Source: Tubulanus polymorphus (Eukaryota; Nemertea; Palaeonemertea; Tubulaniformes; Tubulanidae). From it: a stretch of 64,000 nt of DNA. Under the pieces are notes generated by a model, which was given only the letters and a program-made list of their open reading frames with translations, made no database searches and had not been told where the DNA came from. Shown here piece after piece: positions 53,916-64,000 of this stretch (the stretch's first letter is position 1; each line of letters opens with the position of its first letter). The stretch spans positions 11,588,275-11,652,274 of the forward strand of contig NC_134032.1 in assembly GCF_964204645.1 (NCBI RefSeq), in the 5' to 3' direction. The position numbers and the translations under genes were made by a program.

Positions 53916-54196
53916 TGCAGGAGTTTATATTTAGCTTGAGGATTAAAGTATGATTAGATGTCACCTCGCTCCCAAACTAGATGTTTTCATTTCGTGTTGG
54001 AAAGACTTAAGATTGTTTCTATGTTCAATACGCTATACATTTAGGGGCAGACCTTCTTAAATCGTCGACATCAAACTTTTCTACTTCTAAATGTTGGAAT
54101 CACTGATCGACATCAGTTAAAAGCAGTTTTTTACCAACTTGACAGTTATTATCGGTTGTGTTTATAGCTTCAAAATTTTAAATACATCGCTTTTTT

Positions 54197-54202
54197 AATA
54201 AA
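54197..54202 (+). terminator. Poly(A) signal AATAAA
   Basis: Between exons 53267 and 54340, so the first exon appears to be an alternative 3' end with its own signal. Confidence 0.5.
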
Positions 54203-54339
54203 CAGTGGTTTTGACATAGAAAACTTACTTTCGTTTATATTTCTGTTTCGACATCAGAATCTCGAGGGTTTGAATTGGGCGCGGAACCCCGTCCGATATC
54301 CGACCTATTCTTAAATTCAGTTCTCATCGCTTTTTGCAG

Positions 54340-54656
54340 GTTTGTTTTACGCCACTGCGTCGTTCGATTATGGCGCGTCTGCCGAACTCGCGACGGGCAG
54401 ACGACGTTCTCGCGTAAGTGGTGGCGCCGCTGTTGACGACGACACAAGCGAACCGACGAAATGGAAGCATAAATGTCGTTTTTGCGATAAACTCTGCAGC
54501 AGTAACGCGGATGTCGTTCGACACGAGCGTATTCACACCGGCGAACGACCGTTTCCCTGTCCGATGTGTAGCATGAGTTTTAATTTGAAAGGAAATCGTC
54601 GTCAGCACATGCAACGAATGCATAACTATAACAAAGCTTTATTCAGTGATATTTAA
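54340..54656 (+). CDS. Gene G zinc-finger exon 2 (two fingers)
   Basis: Acceptor TTCTCATCGCTTTTTGCAG ends at 54339, phase 1. Lead LFYATASFDYGASAEL..., TKWKHK; CRFC H-x3-H, TGERPF, CPMC H-x4-H; tail NYNKALFSDI. Tandem duplicate of 53267. The fingers differ mainly in finger 1 helix residues (SSNADVVRH against GSKSDIARH). Confidence 0.85.
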
Positions 54657-54922
54657 CACAGTTCTGAATCGCACGGCGGTGTTCAGCGGTGGTGTGGCGC
54701 GGAGGCATCGAAACAGAGGTTTTTTCGTTTTGATTCGTAAATCGGCGCCCAGTTTTCTAAATCAATTATATCATTGGAAATGATCTTATTTCAACCCGGA
54801 ATTAGATCGTACTGGACTCGGTTTAAAAAAAAAATTTCCAACGGTTGAATGAAAATTTGTCGGTGGTGGTTGAAAAACTGAAATCATTTCTAATCCTCGG
54901 TTCTCATGGCTCTTCGTTGTAG

Positions 54923-55275
54923 GTGGCCTGGATTTCGGACATTGCGGTGATGCGTTGCCATGGGAACGCAGGATTACCGAACACGACGGAGCCGGGATGT
55001 TTATATCGCCCGACGACGAAATCCGACCGACGCTGCCGACGAGAACGAGCGCCTGGGCGTCGCGCGCGCGCGATAAGAAGTGTCGATTTTGCGACAAGTG
55101 TTTCCCGTCGCCGACGGAGACGCGGCGTCACGAGCGCGTGCACACCGGCGAACGTCCGTTTCGATGCCCGATGTGCGAGAAGTGTTTCAAACATAAGTAC
55201 GATCGCAAGAAACATCTTCGCGCCCTTCACAACTTCGATGAAAACGCGTGGGACAAAAGCTTAACTCTGATATAG
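54923..55275 (+). CDS. Gene G zinc-finger exon 3 (two fingers)
   Basis: Acceptor TCTTCGTTGTAG ends at 54922, phase 1. A lead of ~50 residues (LDFGHCGDALPWERRITEHD, SPDDEIRPTLP, then an Ala/Arg stretch), CRFC H-x3-H, TGERPF, CPMC H-x4-H, tail NFDENAWDKSLTLI. High GC. The decayed counterpart in gene C is 15167. ATTAAA at 55513 may end it. Confidence 0.85.
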
Positions 55276-55779
55276 TCTCAGGCAGGGGGCGTGTACGTCG
55301 TTCGGAACTGTGTTCGAAAAGTCCGAGATACATTTGAAATATTTCACGGTGGTTAAACATATCAGTTATCGGTTGCAGAATGGATAGTTTATAGAATAGA
55401 GGTTTCCGGGTCCTGATTTGACTATGTAGTGCCTTCTTCTGGCTGAATTTTGCAAAAATATGTCGCATTTCTATCTAAACTTTTTGTTTAGTGGTTATTT
55501 TCTTATTTTTTTATTAAAGAAAGACTCTCTAAAGAGCATTAATTAATTAATTTAAGGCAGTAATGATTGTTTTTTTGTTTTAGCTGCCTGTTTATGTAAA
55601 TCAAGGGCAACTTCTGAAAATTCGGGTTTCGTAATGCATTCGCTGCGAAAATCGAGATATCTCGAGTTTCACGGTTCAACCCCTGACAACCCTGCCTCCC
55701 TACCTCCACCCCCTACCCCATGTTTACTACTTACAATATTTAACTCTTACTGATATAAGTTTCCCTTGGCATTTTGCAG

Positions 55780-56120
55780 GTGAACTGAACCTAATGCCGA
55801 GGGAAATCTTCCAATACGACCTAAACTACCGACATTTGTTATACTCGGTCAACGCGAGCCTACCGTCGCCACCTGGCGGTAGTTATCATCATCACCATCA
55901 TCATCACCAGAAAGCGATGACTAGATGGCGCTCTTTGCCGTTGAAATACGACTGTCAGATATGTTTGAAAAAGTTTCGAACGCCGACGTTGTTGAAACGG
56001 CACATTCGCGTGCACACGGGCGAAAAGCCTCACCGATGTCAGGTGTGCGGGGAGGGCTTCGCCGAGCCGGCTAATTACAATCGGCACGTACGTAGAAAAC
56101 ATCCGCCATGGGGCAGTTAA
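55780..56120 (+). CDS. Gene G zinc-finger exon 4 (two fingers, His run)
   Basis: Acceptor TTGGCATTTTGCAG ends at 55779, phase 1. Lead ELNLMPREIFQYDLNYR..., LPSPPGGSY followed by seven His in a row, then CQIC H-x3-H, TGEKPH, CQVC H-x4-H, short tail PPWGS. Only copy of this type in the window. Poly(A) signal AATAAA at 56910. Confidence 0.85.
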
Positions 56121-56649
56121 AATATCGGTGAGGAGGGATGCACAGTACTGTTCTCCATACGCTGTCTGCAGTTTTTTAAGAAATCTTAATTCAATTCTTA
56201 TGTTTATGATATGTCGTGGCTGCTGAAGTAGCGAGGCTTTCGATCCCTCGGAAAAAATACTGAAACTTAAGCTTAATTTAAGTGTCATTTTGCACATTAG
56301 CTCAATATATTTCAAAGCATTATCAGCATTGATAGAATATTGACATCCACGCCGGACGGGGCAGCAGATATTTCATAAGGGGTGGCTGTGAAAATGAAAG
56401 GGCTGGCCGACCTTCTAAAACCTGGAAAACATAGGAAAGGTTTGTGGAATTGTCAGGGGCAGTTGAAAACGTCAATGAATGCAGATTCCATCAGGGTATA
56501 TGGGAACAGGATATGAAAGGGTTAAAATTCAATAAGCATGCTATTTGAGACACAATCTGTAAATGGTCTATTATATTAATGCAGAATTTAAGAACACTCT
56601 TGATATTTTGTCAACTGTCAGTTATTTGTTGTTCGAGGCTGAAAAATGT

Positions 56650-56841
56650 GATACCTTGTTTCTCCTAATCGGCTGGGCCACTTTTCCATAGTGCAATAAA
56701 ATTTGTTATCAGTTCATTTCAATAGCTGCCAGGTGTTATGGTTAGATTGGTCATGATTCTTAAAAAGTTATGTACAGGATATATATGCAGCCAGCCGGGT
56801 CAACTTTTAAGCTCGGCAGAAATCATGAGAAACAAGGTATC
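56650..56841. mobile_element. GATACC MITE, best-preserved copy
   Basis: GATACCTTGTTTCTC at the left and GAGAAACAAGGTATC at the right are perfect inverted ends, 192 bp, no coding capacity. Other copies are at 398, 31785 and 59670. Confidence 0.85.
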
Positions 56842-56909
56842 AATTTTGTTATCCTTATATACGTATTATGAATACGTTTATGTTTATCTTAAAGAACAAA
56901 GTATAAATG

Positions 56910-56915
56910 AATAAA
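56910..56915 (+). terminator. Poly(A) signal AATAAA
   Basis: 790 nt after exon 55780, before exon 57230. Confidence 0.4.
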
Positions 56916-57229
56916 GTTATATTTAATAATCATAGAAATTATCGTTGTTGATTATTATTCTTTTTAATGCTCCGTAGACGGATTTAACGACGCAAAATGT
57001 TGTTTTTCATCGTAAATTCATGAATTTCAAGAGAACCACGGGATTGTGTGCGGGACTGGCCTGACCGGTGAGAACCATCAAGGGACTGACTGTATGACTA
57101 ATGCCTCGTAAACCAATTGAACACTGAAATATTTGCCTCAATTCTTGTTGCAACAATATTATCCCAGTTACCATGACTACACATGTAATGGACGAATTGT
57201 AATTGAGTTTTCCCATTACAATTTTGTAG

Positions 57230-57579
57230 GTGAAATCAAGTCCGGTGGCTCCACCTATTGGTCATCGTCTACATACGCGAATCGAGGAGGCTTTCGGTCG
57301 CCGCGTCAGAGTAACAGGGAATATCGCCCCGGCCAGGGGGGTGGTGGCGCTAGCGCAGCCGGAGCGGACGATCTGAGACGACATCAGTGCGAAATTTGCG
57401 ATAAACGATTCGCGTCGGCTTCGTTGTTGAAGATTCATCATCGCGTTCACACCGGCGAAAAACCGTACGTCTGCGCCGTCTGCCAGAAACGATTCACTCA
57501 AATCGGCAGCTTAAACGTTCACTTGAGAAAAGTGCACAACATACTGTACTGCGTGTCTGCGGACGGAGCTCGGAAATAG
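57230..57579 (+). CDS. Gene G zinc-finger exon 5 (two fingers)
   Basis: Acceptor TACAATTTTGTAG ends at 57229, phase 1. The lead is Ser/Tyr/Arg/Gly-rich ([27 protein letters not shown]), then CEIC H-x3-H, TGEKPY, CAVC H-x4-H with [11 protein letters not shown] and tail [13 protein letters not shown]. Finger 2 and the NIL tail resemble the four-finger exons at 2047 and 20507, which look like expansions of this finger. Confidence 0.85.
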
Positions 57580-58037
57580 GAACTTAACATCTCAATCAGA
57601 CGGATCCCAGAAATAGGAACTTAATGTCTCAATCAGACAGAATCTGGAAGTATGAACTTTCCATCTCTATCAGACAGAAACCTGTGATAGGAGGTCGCTG
57701 CCCGACTAGCAGCTATCTCCCCATCTAGTCAACAAACCCTTTCAGAAATGATACTCTCTACAGGTCATCGGACATGAGACCCCCTACCAGTATTAATGCG
57801 CCCCAACTGGTCGGATGAACGTAGTGCACGTGATAGGAATAATATTCGAAGTGGAGTCGAAGCGCTGTTTCCAATCTGATGAGAATTTAAAAATTGACAT
57901 GACCATATGTTAGAAAATATCTGAATGAAATGGACTCATGATTTAGGAGATCGCATGACTTCAAATTGATATTCAAATTTATCAAATATTTGAAATAATT
58001 TCGAAATGTTATCCCAGTTTCCCATTGCATTTTGCAG
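57580..58037 (+). other. Intron or 3' region between exons 5 and 6 of gene G
   Basis: Begins with three short repeats of GGAACTTAAYRTCTCAATCAGA-like sequence (57578-57670). No gene seen. Confidence 0.4.
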
Positions 58038-58402
58038 GTGCGTCGTGGGAAACTGGAGGTTACCGGAGAATGCCGCCGCGGAATCCGTTGTCTGCCGCGA
58101 GGAACGTGCAACAACGACGACCGCCGTACGTCGTCGCCGTCACTAGGCAACCGCAGCCGTTGGCGACGGTGAAAAGCGACGTACCGCGGCCGCATCAGTG
58201 CGACGCGTGCTACAAGGCGTTCACGTCGCGAACGAATCTGGAAATACACAAACGCGTTCACACGGGCGTTCGTCCGCACGTCTGCCCGGTGTGCAAGAAA
58301 CGATTCACGCAGAAAGGAAATTTGAAAACGCATTTGCGCACGGTGCACAACATACTGAACTGTGTAGCCGCGGACGGCTCCGATAATGCGAACGTTCCCT
58401 GA
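58038..58402 (+). CDS. Gene G zinc-finger exon 6 (two fingers)
   Basis: Acceptor GCATTTTGCAG ends at 58037, phase 1. Arg/Pro-rich lead ([20 protein letters not shown]), CDAC H-x3-H, TGVRPH, CPVC H-x4-H with [11 protein letters not shown], tail [17 protein letters not shown]. Duplicate of 57230. Confidence 0.85.
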
Positions 58403-58482
58403 AAATCATTTAAAAAAAAAATGGGCAACAGAGAAAACACTTCGATCGATAAACTGAGTGAACAAATCAGAAATTGTTTAAC

Positions 58483-58772
58483 CCTTTCAGTGCGTCTACA
58501 CCGCAGTGCGGTGTATGAATCGGTGATGTATTTTGCTAGTACACCGCACTGTGGTGTATTGATGTAATTAGTAATTAGTTTATATATCTATTGAAAGATG
58601 GCAGTACCTGTCAAACATAGTTAAATACTAGTAACTAATGATACACCGCGCCGCGGTGTAGATGCACTATAGTGGTATTCCCGTTATTCAGCACACTAGG
58701 GTGGAATTTTTTTTAATTTTCAAATTATCTCCAGCACTATAGGGTATTGATTAGTCAGCACTGAAGGGGTTA
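58483..58772. mobile_element. ACACCGC hairpin element, reverse copy
   Basis: Reverse complement of 23040-23297. Begins CCCTTTCAGTGCGTCTACAC and ends AGTCAGCACTGAAGGGG. The ends CCCYTTCAGTGC are inverted, so this is likely a full MITE of ~290 bp. The rest up to 59670 shows nothing recognisable. Confidence 0.65.
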
Positions 58773-59669
58773 AAAATGTTTTGGATTGTCAAAATTGTAC
58801 TGAACCAGAAAATGGTTTTTACGAAACTTTTAGTTGAAAAATATTGACCTTTAAGTTATCAGTGTAGCGAATCAGAAAGATTGGTTTCGAAGAGAAATGA
58901 TCTCATTATTATTATTATCAAAAACATTGATCAAAGATTTTTTTAACTTTTGTTGAAATGTTTTGTCAGAATCAGAAAATGGTTGCAAGAAAACATTTTG
59001 TTGAAAGTTCTCTTCTTATTTACCTTTAATGAACAGCCCCAAGGTTTGGAATCGTCAATTAATTTCATCGTTCGAACGCCCTGGTTTCTTGTGCGTTTAA
59101 TATTAATATCTCTTAATATAATATTAACATAAATATCATTATTTACTTCAAAATTACGAGTCATTTCGGGTACCAGTTAGTTAGGGTACCAGAAGGTGTA
59201 TGTTTGCATTTATAGCTTTATTTTTACTCAATTGACTAGATACAGAAATTGCATATATGTACTTAATGTTTTGACGCATGCATTAGAGTATACTTGTATA
59301 TGGTAGTTCTATTAGAATGAAATATATCAACTGTATGTTAAAAACAGAATTAGTTGAAATTTTTGAACGACGCATTATCAGAGCTGCCAACTGTTACTGA
59401 TTTCAGTTATTTTTTACTATTTTCATCTAGAAACACTGATTTGTTTGTTTGATATCTACAGAAATGTGACAGATGCTGCTACACAGGAGCGTCCTGCCGT
59501 CGATTACCGATAAATTTGAACTTTTTTTTCGTATTTCGATGAAATGTTCCTGAAAAGAAAATCAATACATTGTTGAATGCACGTTACTGAGGTTGGCAGC
59601 CCTGAATTCTATGAAATTCGATTTGATCGTATCGAATTTATGTGCGGTGGCTATTAGCTAAAGAAAAAT

Positions 59670-59858
59670 GATACCTTATTGCTCCTAATCGGTTGGGTCA
59701 GTTTTGTAGACCGCAATAAAATTTGTAATCAGTTCATTTCCTTAGCTGTCAGGTCTGTTATGGTTAGCCGGATTTCTAAAATAAAAAGTAATGTTCGGGG
59801 TAGATAGGCTGCCGGCCAGGTCAACTTAAAGGCAAGCAGATGGAGAAACAAGGGACCT
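59670..59858. mobile_element. GATACC MITE copy
   Basis: GATACCTTATTGCTCCTAATC ... GGAGAAACAAGGGACC. Shares its interior with 56650. Confidence 0.7.
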
Positions 59859-60084
59859 ATTTTTCTAGCCTTAACACATTCGCCGCTTGCTTGACAATAC
59901 AGTGGCGCCCCCAAGTGCTGCATGAATTCGCTGTTAGATAGGCTCAAACAGCCATTTTGGCAGCTACAACTTTTAACACGATGACATCTATCAGGACTTA
60001 AGATATTTTTCAACAAAATCGGTGATGATTTATACCAAAAATATGCCAACAAATCATTTATTTTGAATCGTCATTATCTTCCAG

Positions 60085-60485
60085 GTGGCATTTTCAACAA
60101 TGATGACCTGCCATTAGGCATCAAAGATTTTCCGGGACAGTTCGGTGGAACGTTTCCTTCGACTATGACGTCCGTCGCTAGCGCAAGCGGCCATCAACGA
60201 CGGAGGAAATCGTCGTATCCGGGAATGGGCAGAAATCGTTCGGCTGGATTCGCTGCGAGTCGTTCCTCTGACGCCGGTGCCGCGGCCGGCGGCAGTTCGA
60301 TCGAATTGATGGTGAAAGGAATTTGTCCGATTTGTAAGAAAGATTTTCGCTGTCGCTCAGCGCTGGAGAAACATATGCGCGTTCATACCGGCGACAACCC
60401 GTTCGCTTGCGACGTTTGCGGCCGCACGTTCAATCAGAAAGGATCGTTGAACAGGCATCGGAAATTCGTTCATCAACTGATCTAG
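60085..60485 (+). CDS. Gene G zinc-finger exon 7 (two fingers)
   Basis: Acceptor TATCTTCCAG ends at 60084, phase 1. Lead GGIFNNDDLPLGIKDFPGQF, Ser/Ala/Gly-rich part, IELMVKGI then CPIC H-x3-H, TGDNPF, CDVC H-x4-H with FNQKGSLNRH, tail QLI. First of a group of three (also 60810 and 62547). Confidence 0.85.
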
Positions 60486-60809
60486 TCACTTCGCAGCCCT
60501 AAATGATGTAGTGACTTATCTTAAAACTCTTACTATACAGGACAATTGAACATGACTTTCGATCGATAAGGATAGACTTATACCAAGAATGAGATAGTGA
60601 CAGCATGCGTTTTTTCGGTGTTTGGTGTGGTGGAAGTTTCATTTATTAACTATTTTATGTCTACGTTGAAAACTGTATGATTTATACCGGTTGTTAGATA
60701 ATCAATCTGCTGATGGTCGTCACATGTACGCTGATTAGAAATCCGTCTGCTCACGTCGCGATTCTAAACAATTATCAACCAGTTATTTTCAATCGTCGTT
60801 ATTTTCCAG

Positions 60810-61207
60810 GTGGCGCACTCGGCAATGTCGACATGGTATTTGGCGCGATGGATCTCCCTGGACAGTTCGGAATGTACACGAATCCAAATCTGGAAATTAC
60901 CCGTAGCGGTCGTGGTGGTCACCAACGAAGGCAGTCGTCAATGTTGCCGGGGACTGGCAGACGTCGCCAGGCGGTTGTCACGGGAAACAGTCCGCTCGCC
61001 GCAGCTGGTGCCAGTTCGATCGATTTGATGGTGAAAGGAATTTGCCCGATCTGTAAAAAAGATTTCGGTTTTCGCTCGGCTCTGGAGAAGCACATGCGGG
61101 TCCACACCGGCGACAACCCGTTCGCTTGCGAAGTTTGCGGCCGCACGTTCAATCAGAAGGGGTCGTTGAGACGGCATGAAAAAAATGTCCATCGTATTGT
61201 GAATTAG
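60810..61207 (+). CDS. Gene G zinc-finger exon 8 (two fingers)
   Basis: Acceptor TTATTTTCCAG ends at 60809, phase 1. Lead GALGNVDMVFGAMDLPGQF, IDLMVKGI, CPIC H-x3-H with FGFRSALEKH, TGDNPF, CEVC H-x4-H, tail RIVN. With exon 61609 it forms a pair duplicated as 62547 plus 63256. Confidence 0.85.
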
Positions 61208-61608
61208 CCTCTAGGTGGCACTACAGCAGTCTGAATACCAGACTATGTACGGATAGATACTAGACTAGCACTGCGGAGATCTACATAGCCACTAGATCGC
61301 GATGTGGTTGGCTATTGAGCATTCCATAGGGGCTGGCATGATCCATTTGTTGATCAGTTTTTTATGTGGGCTCTTAACTGAAAAATGAAATTTATGTTGA
61401 CTTCTCTTTCAATGCCCCAAAGGGTTTCATTGTAAATATTTTAGTGACAATTTATTTGGTGCCATTTTGACTTTTGAACAATAATGCTTGATAGCGATGA
61501 AGTTTTAGAGTTTACCCATGTGTATAATGTCTGTCAGTGGTGTAGTAGACTTTATTGCTTGAATTATTTCAAATGAAATAAACCAATTTATGTGTCGAAT
61601 TATTGCAG

Positions 61609-62030
61609 GTGTTGATGATGAAAACTTTGTATTGTCTCCAACGACAACACCGGCAATGGCAGACGGACATATGATACCAAACCTGTCCCAAATCGTCGTT
61701 AACCGGTCCAATTACAACCCGGCAGTTTGGATGAAGGATTATTCCGTTCCGAAGCGGTCATTTACATCAGCGCTGCAAGTACGACCTCCATGTGGCAGTA
61801 TAAGAACGGAAGAACCCATTGCGACTGCATCTACACCTCATTCGAAGGTCGTTACATTGCATAAATGTCTCGTTTGCGCGAAGTGTTTCCAGACAAAATC
61901 TAAGTATAAACGTCACTCCATGATACACACCGGCGAACAACCGTTTCAATGTCAGTTCTGCCAACGATTGTTCAATCAGAGATCATCGCTCATGCGTCAC
62001 ATGACCAGTATCCACGGTTGTGTGGAATAG
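61609..62030 (+). CDS. Gene G zinc-finger exon 9 (two fingers)
   Basis: Acceptor GAATTATTGCAG ends at 61608, phase 1. Lead VDDENFVLSPTTTPAMADGH..., WMKDYSVPKRS, VVTLHK then CLVC H-x3-H, TGEQPF, CQFC H-x4-H with FNQRSSLMRH, tail GCVE. Intron end TGTGTCGAATTATTGCAG is shared with 63256. Confidence 0.85.
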
Positions 62031-62546
62031 AGAGATTTGTCTGCTAGCTGAGCGTGGCTGGATATACAAACGGCATATACAGCATGAAAATCCGTTTTCA
62101 CATTTATTAGATCATTGGTGGCGTGGAATGAAAGTCCGTCTGCTCATGTTGCATTGTCTGCTCGTGTTTTGAAATATGCGTCGTAGCTCGGAATACGAAG
62201 TTGTGGTTTAAAACCACATTCAGTGACAGTTTACGTTTATTTCAGTCTATAGAACCGGGTCCAAATATTTAGGATTATCCCATTGTTACAGCGTCTAAAA
62301 AATCCCGACTGTGGTTTGGTTCGCGCTCTCATTATTGGTTTTTCTTTTGAACTTCGCGGGTTTATTGGAATATTCTAATATCGACTATTCTATACCTATT
62401 CATTGAAAACTGTCTACGCTGGTGTTAGTCCGTCTGCTGATAATCATCACACATACGTGTACACATGATGAAAATCCGTCAGCACACGTCGACATTTCGT
62501 ATTAACATATTTCACTAAGTTATTTTAAACCGTAATTATTTTCCAG

Positions 62547-62938
62547 GTGGCGTCCCCGACAATGATGACCTGGTATTTAACGCAATGGATATCCAAGGAC
62601 AGTTCGTAATGTACGCTGACCCGAATCTGGAAATATCTGCGAGCGGCCGTGGTGGTCACCAACGAAGGAAATCCTCGTTGCCGGGTGCTGGAAAACGTCG
62701 TCGTGCGGGAGTCACGGGAAACAGTCCGCTCGCCGCAGCTGGTGCCAGTTCGATCGATATGATGGTGAAAGGAATTTGCCCGATTTGTAAAAAAGATTTC
62801 GGTTTTCGCTCGGCTCTGGAGGTACACATGCGGGTTCACACCGGCGACAACCCGTTCTCCTGTGAAGTGTGCGGTCGCTCGTTCAATCAGAAGAGTTCGT
62901 TGAAACGACATAAAAGGAACATCCATCATATGAATTAG
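62547..62938 (+). CDS. Gene G zinc-finger exon 10 (two fingers)
   Basis: Acceptor TTATTTTCCAG ends at 62546, phase 1. Lead GVPDNDDLVFNAMDIQGQF, IDMMVKGI, CPIC H-x3-H with FGFRSALEVH, TGDNPF, CEVC H-x4-H with FNQKSSLKRH, tail HMN. Duplicate of 60810. Finger 2 contact positions differ slightly (QKSSLKRH against QKGSLRRH). Confidence 0.85.
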
Positions 62939-63255
62939 AAGCAGGCGCCAATCTGTATTTATAATGAAGCCACTAGATGGCGACGTGGTGGTCTACAGAA
63001 CCCTGAACCCTGTGGCAAAGCATTTTCATCCGGTTCAGTTGATCTGCGTACTGTGGATTTTTTTACAGAAAGCAGAAATTCATGTCAACTCAACTGAATA
63101 TGTTTAGAAGATTCTGTTATAACGATGATACCTGATAGCGAAAATGTTTTAGAGTTAGCAAAGTTGTTTTGGGTCGGCGGTGTTGAAGAGTTTCTAGCTG
63201 AAATCTCAATTTCCTGAAAATATAATAAACTGTTTTATGTGTCGAATTATTGCAG

Positions 63256-63680
63256 GTGTTGATGTTGATGAAAACGTTGTATTGTTTCCGACGACAACAT
63301 CGGCAGTGGCAGACGGACAGATGATACCGAACCAGTCTGAAATCTCCGTTAACCAGTTCGCTTACAACCCTGCCTTTTGGCTGAAGGATTATTCCGTTCC
63401 GAAACGGTCATCCACATTGTTGCAACAAGAACGACCTCCGGGTGGCGGCGTTAGAACAGAAGAACGCATTGCAGCACCATCTAAACCTCGGTCGAAGGTT
63501 GTTACGTTGCATAAGTGTCTCGTTTGCGCGAAGTGTTTTCAGACGAAATCTTCGTATAAACGTCACTCAATGATACACACAGGCGAACAACCGTTTCAAT
63601 GTCAATTCTGCCAACGATTATTCAACCAGAGATCGTCGCTCATGCGTCACATGACCAGTATCCACGGTTGCGTGGAATAG
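63256..63680 (+). CDS. Gene G zinc-finger exon 11 (two fingers)
   Basis: Acceptor GAATTATTGCAG ends at 63255, phase 1. Lead VDVDENVVLFPTTTSAVADG..., WLKDYSVPKRS, VVTLHK, CLVC H-x3-H with FQTKSSYKRH, TGEQPF, CQFC H-x4-H, tail GCVE. Finger 2 is the same as in 61609, so DNA specificity probably differs little. The array may continue past the window: 63681-64000 shows no further exon. Confidence 0.85.
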
Positions 63681-64000
63681 AGATCGATGATATTCTGAAG
63701 GTACTCGATTTTTTGTTCGGATACTAGAGAAATTGAAATGAAACTATCGCGACAAGTTGCGAGAAATTTCCGATCCCACCATCGGAAGAAGTTTACTTCA
63801 ATTCTTTCCTGCATTTAGAAACTGAAATCAAGGGCAAACTGGGATACAAAACTAGGACGTAGGACACTGACCATGGAAGATCTATCTAGGGAAGATACAC
63901 TTAAGAATTGTGTAAATCGAGTCTTGAAGATCCGTCTGCTAGCTACGCGGCTGAATATACTAATGGTCATGCAGTTTAAGAATCCATTTTCAGATTTTCT

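Noticed and set aside
55884-55908. His run in exon 55780 as a metal-binding domain
   Set aside because: A short CAT/CAC repeat. Low-complexity His runs are common and no domain surrounds it.

Overview
The window is animal nuclear DNA: spliced genes, AT-rich introns, many short inverted-repeat transposons, a LINE 3' end and a solo-LTR-like insertion. Repeat style and protein flavour suggest a marine invertebrate, perhaps a mollusc. That is a soft inference, because nothing here fixes the species. All convincing genes are on the + strand and belong to one locus: a tandem array of C2H2 zinc-finger (ZF) genes with an unusual modular structure.

The repeated unit has four parts. (1) A promoter-like block with a ~130-bp inverted-repeat (dyad) element and an apparent non-coding first exon. 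(2) A 148-nt coding exon for a 49-residue N-terminal module, nearly identical in all six copies, that I cannot match to BTB, ZAD, KRAB or SCAN. (3) A long linker exon with a basic nuclear-localisation-like start, a Ser/Thr/Pro/Gln-rich middle and a conserved end carrying SUMO-site-like and SUMO-interaction-like motifs. (4) One or more terminal ZF exons, each with its own acceptor and stop codon. Every coding junction is phase 1, so any linker can join any intact ZF exon in frame.

Layout: gene A (tail only, ZF exons at 39 and 2047); gene B (3.0-9.1 kb, decayed); gene C (10.5-21.6 kb, linker intact, several ZF exons in varied states of repair); gene D (22.6-33.3 kb, ZF exons of 5 to 9 fingers, plus an LTR insertion, a LINE fragment and decayed exons); gene E (34.0-41.9 kb, linker plus ZF exon triplicated with deletions at the joints); gene F (42.3-48.8 kb, whose downstream exons encode not a normal ZF array but a different zinc-binding plus Myb-like protein family, in a compatible phase); gene G (49.2 kb to beyond 64 kb, one N exon and one linker followed by at least eleven intact ZF exons with no further N exon or linker between them).

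If the model is right, each promoter makes a transcript with the same N module and a paralogous linker, and splicing picks one DNA-binding tail. This resembles Drosophila lola or mod(mdg4) in its alternative 3' ends and clustered protocadherins in its array of similar promoters. Gene G is the cleanest lola-like array. Genes A-F look like younger copies undergoing birth, homogenisation and decay. Expression, splicing and any trans-splicing cannot be seen from sequence alone.
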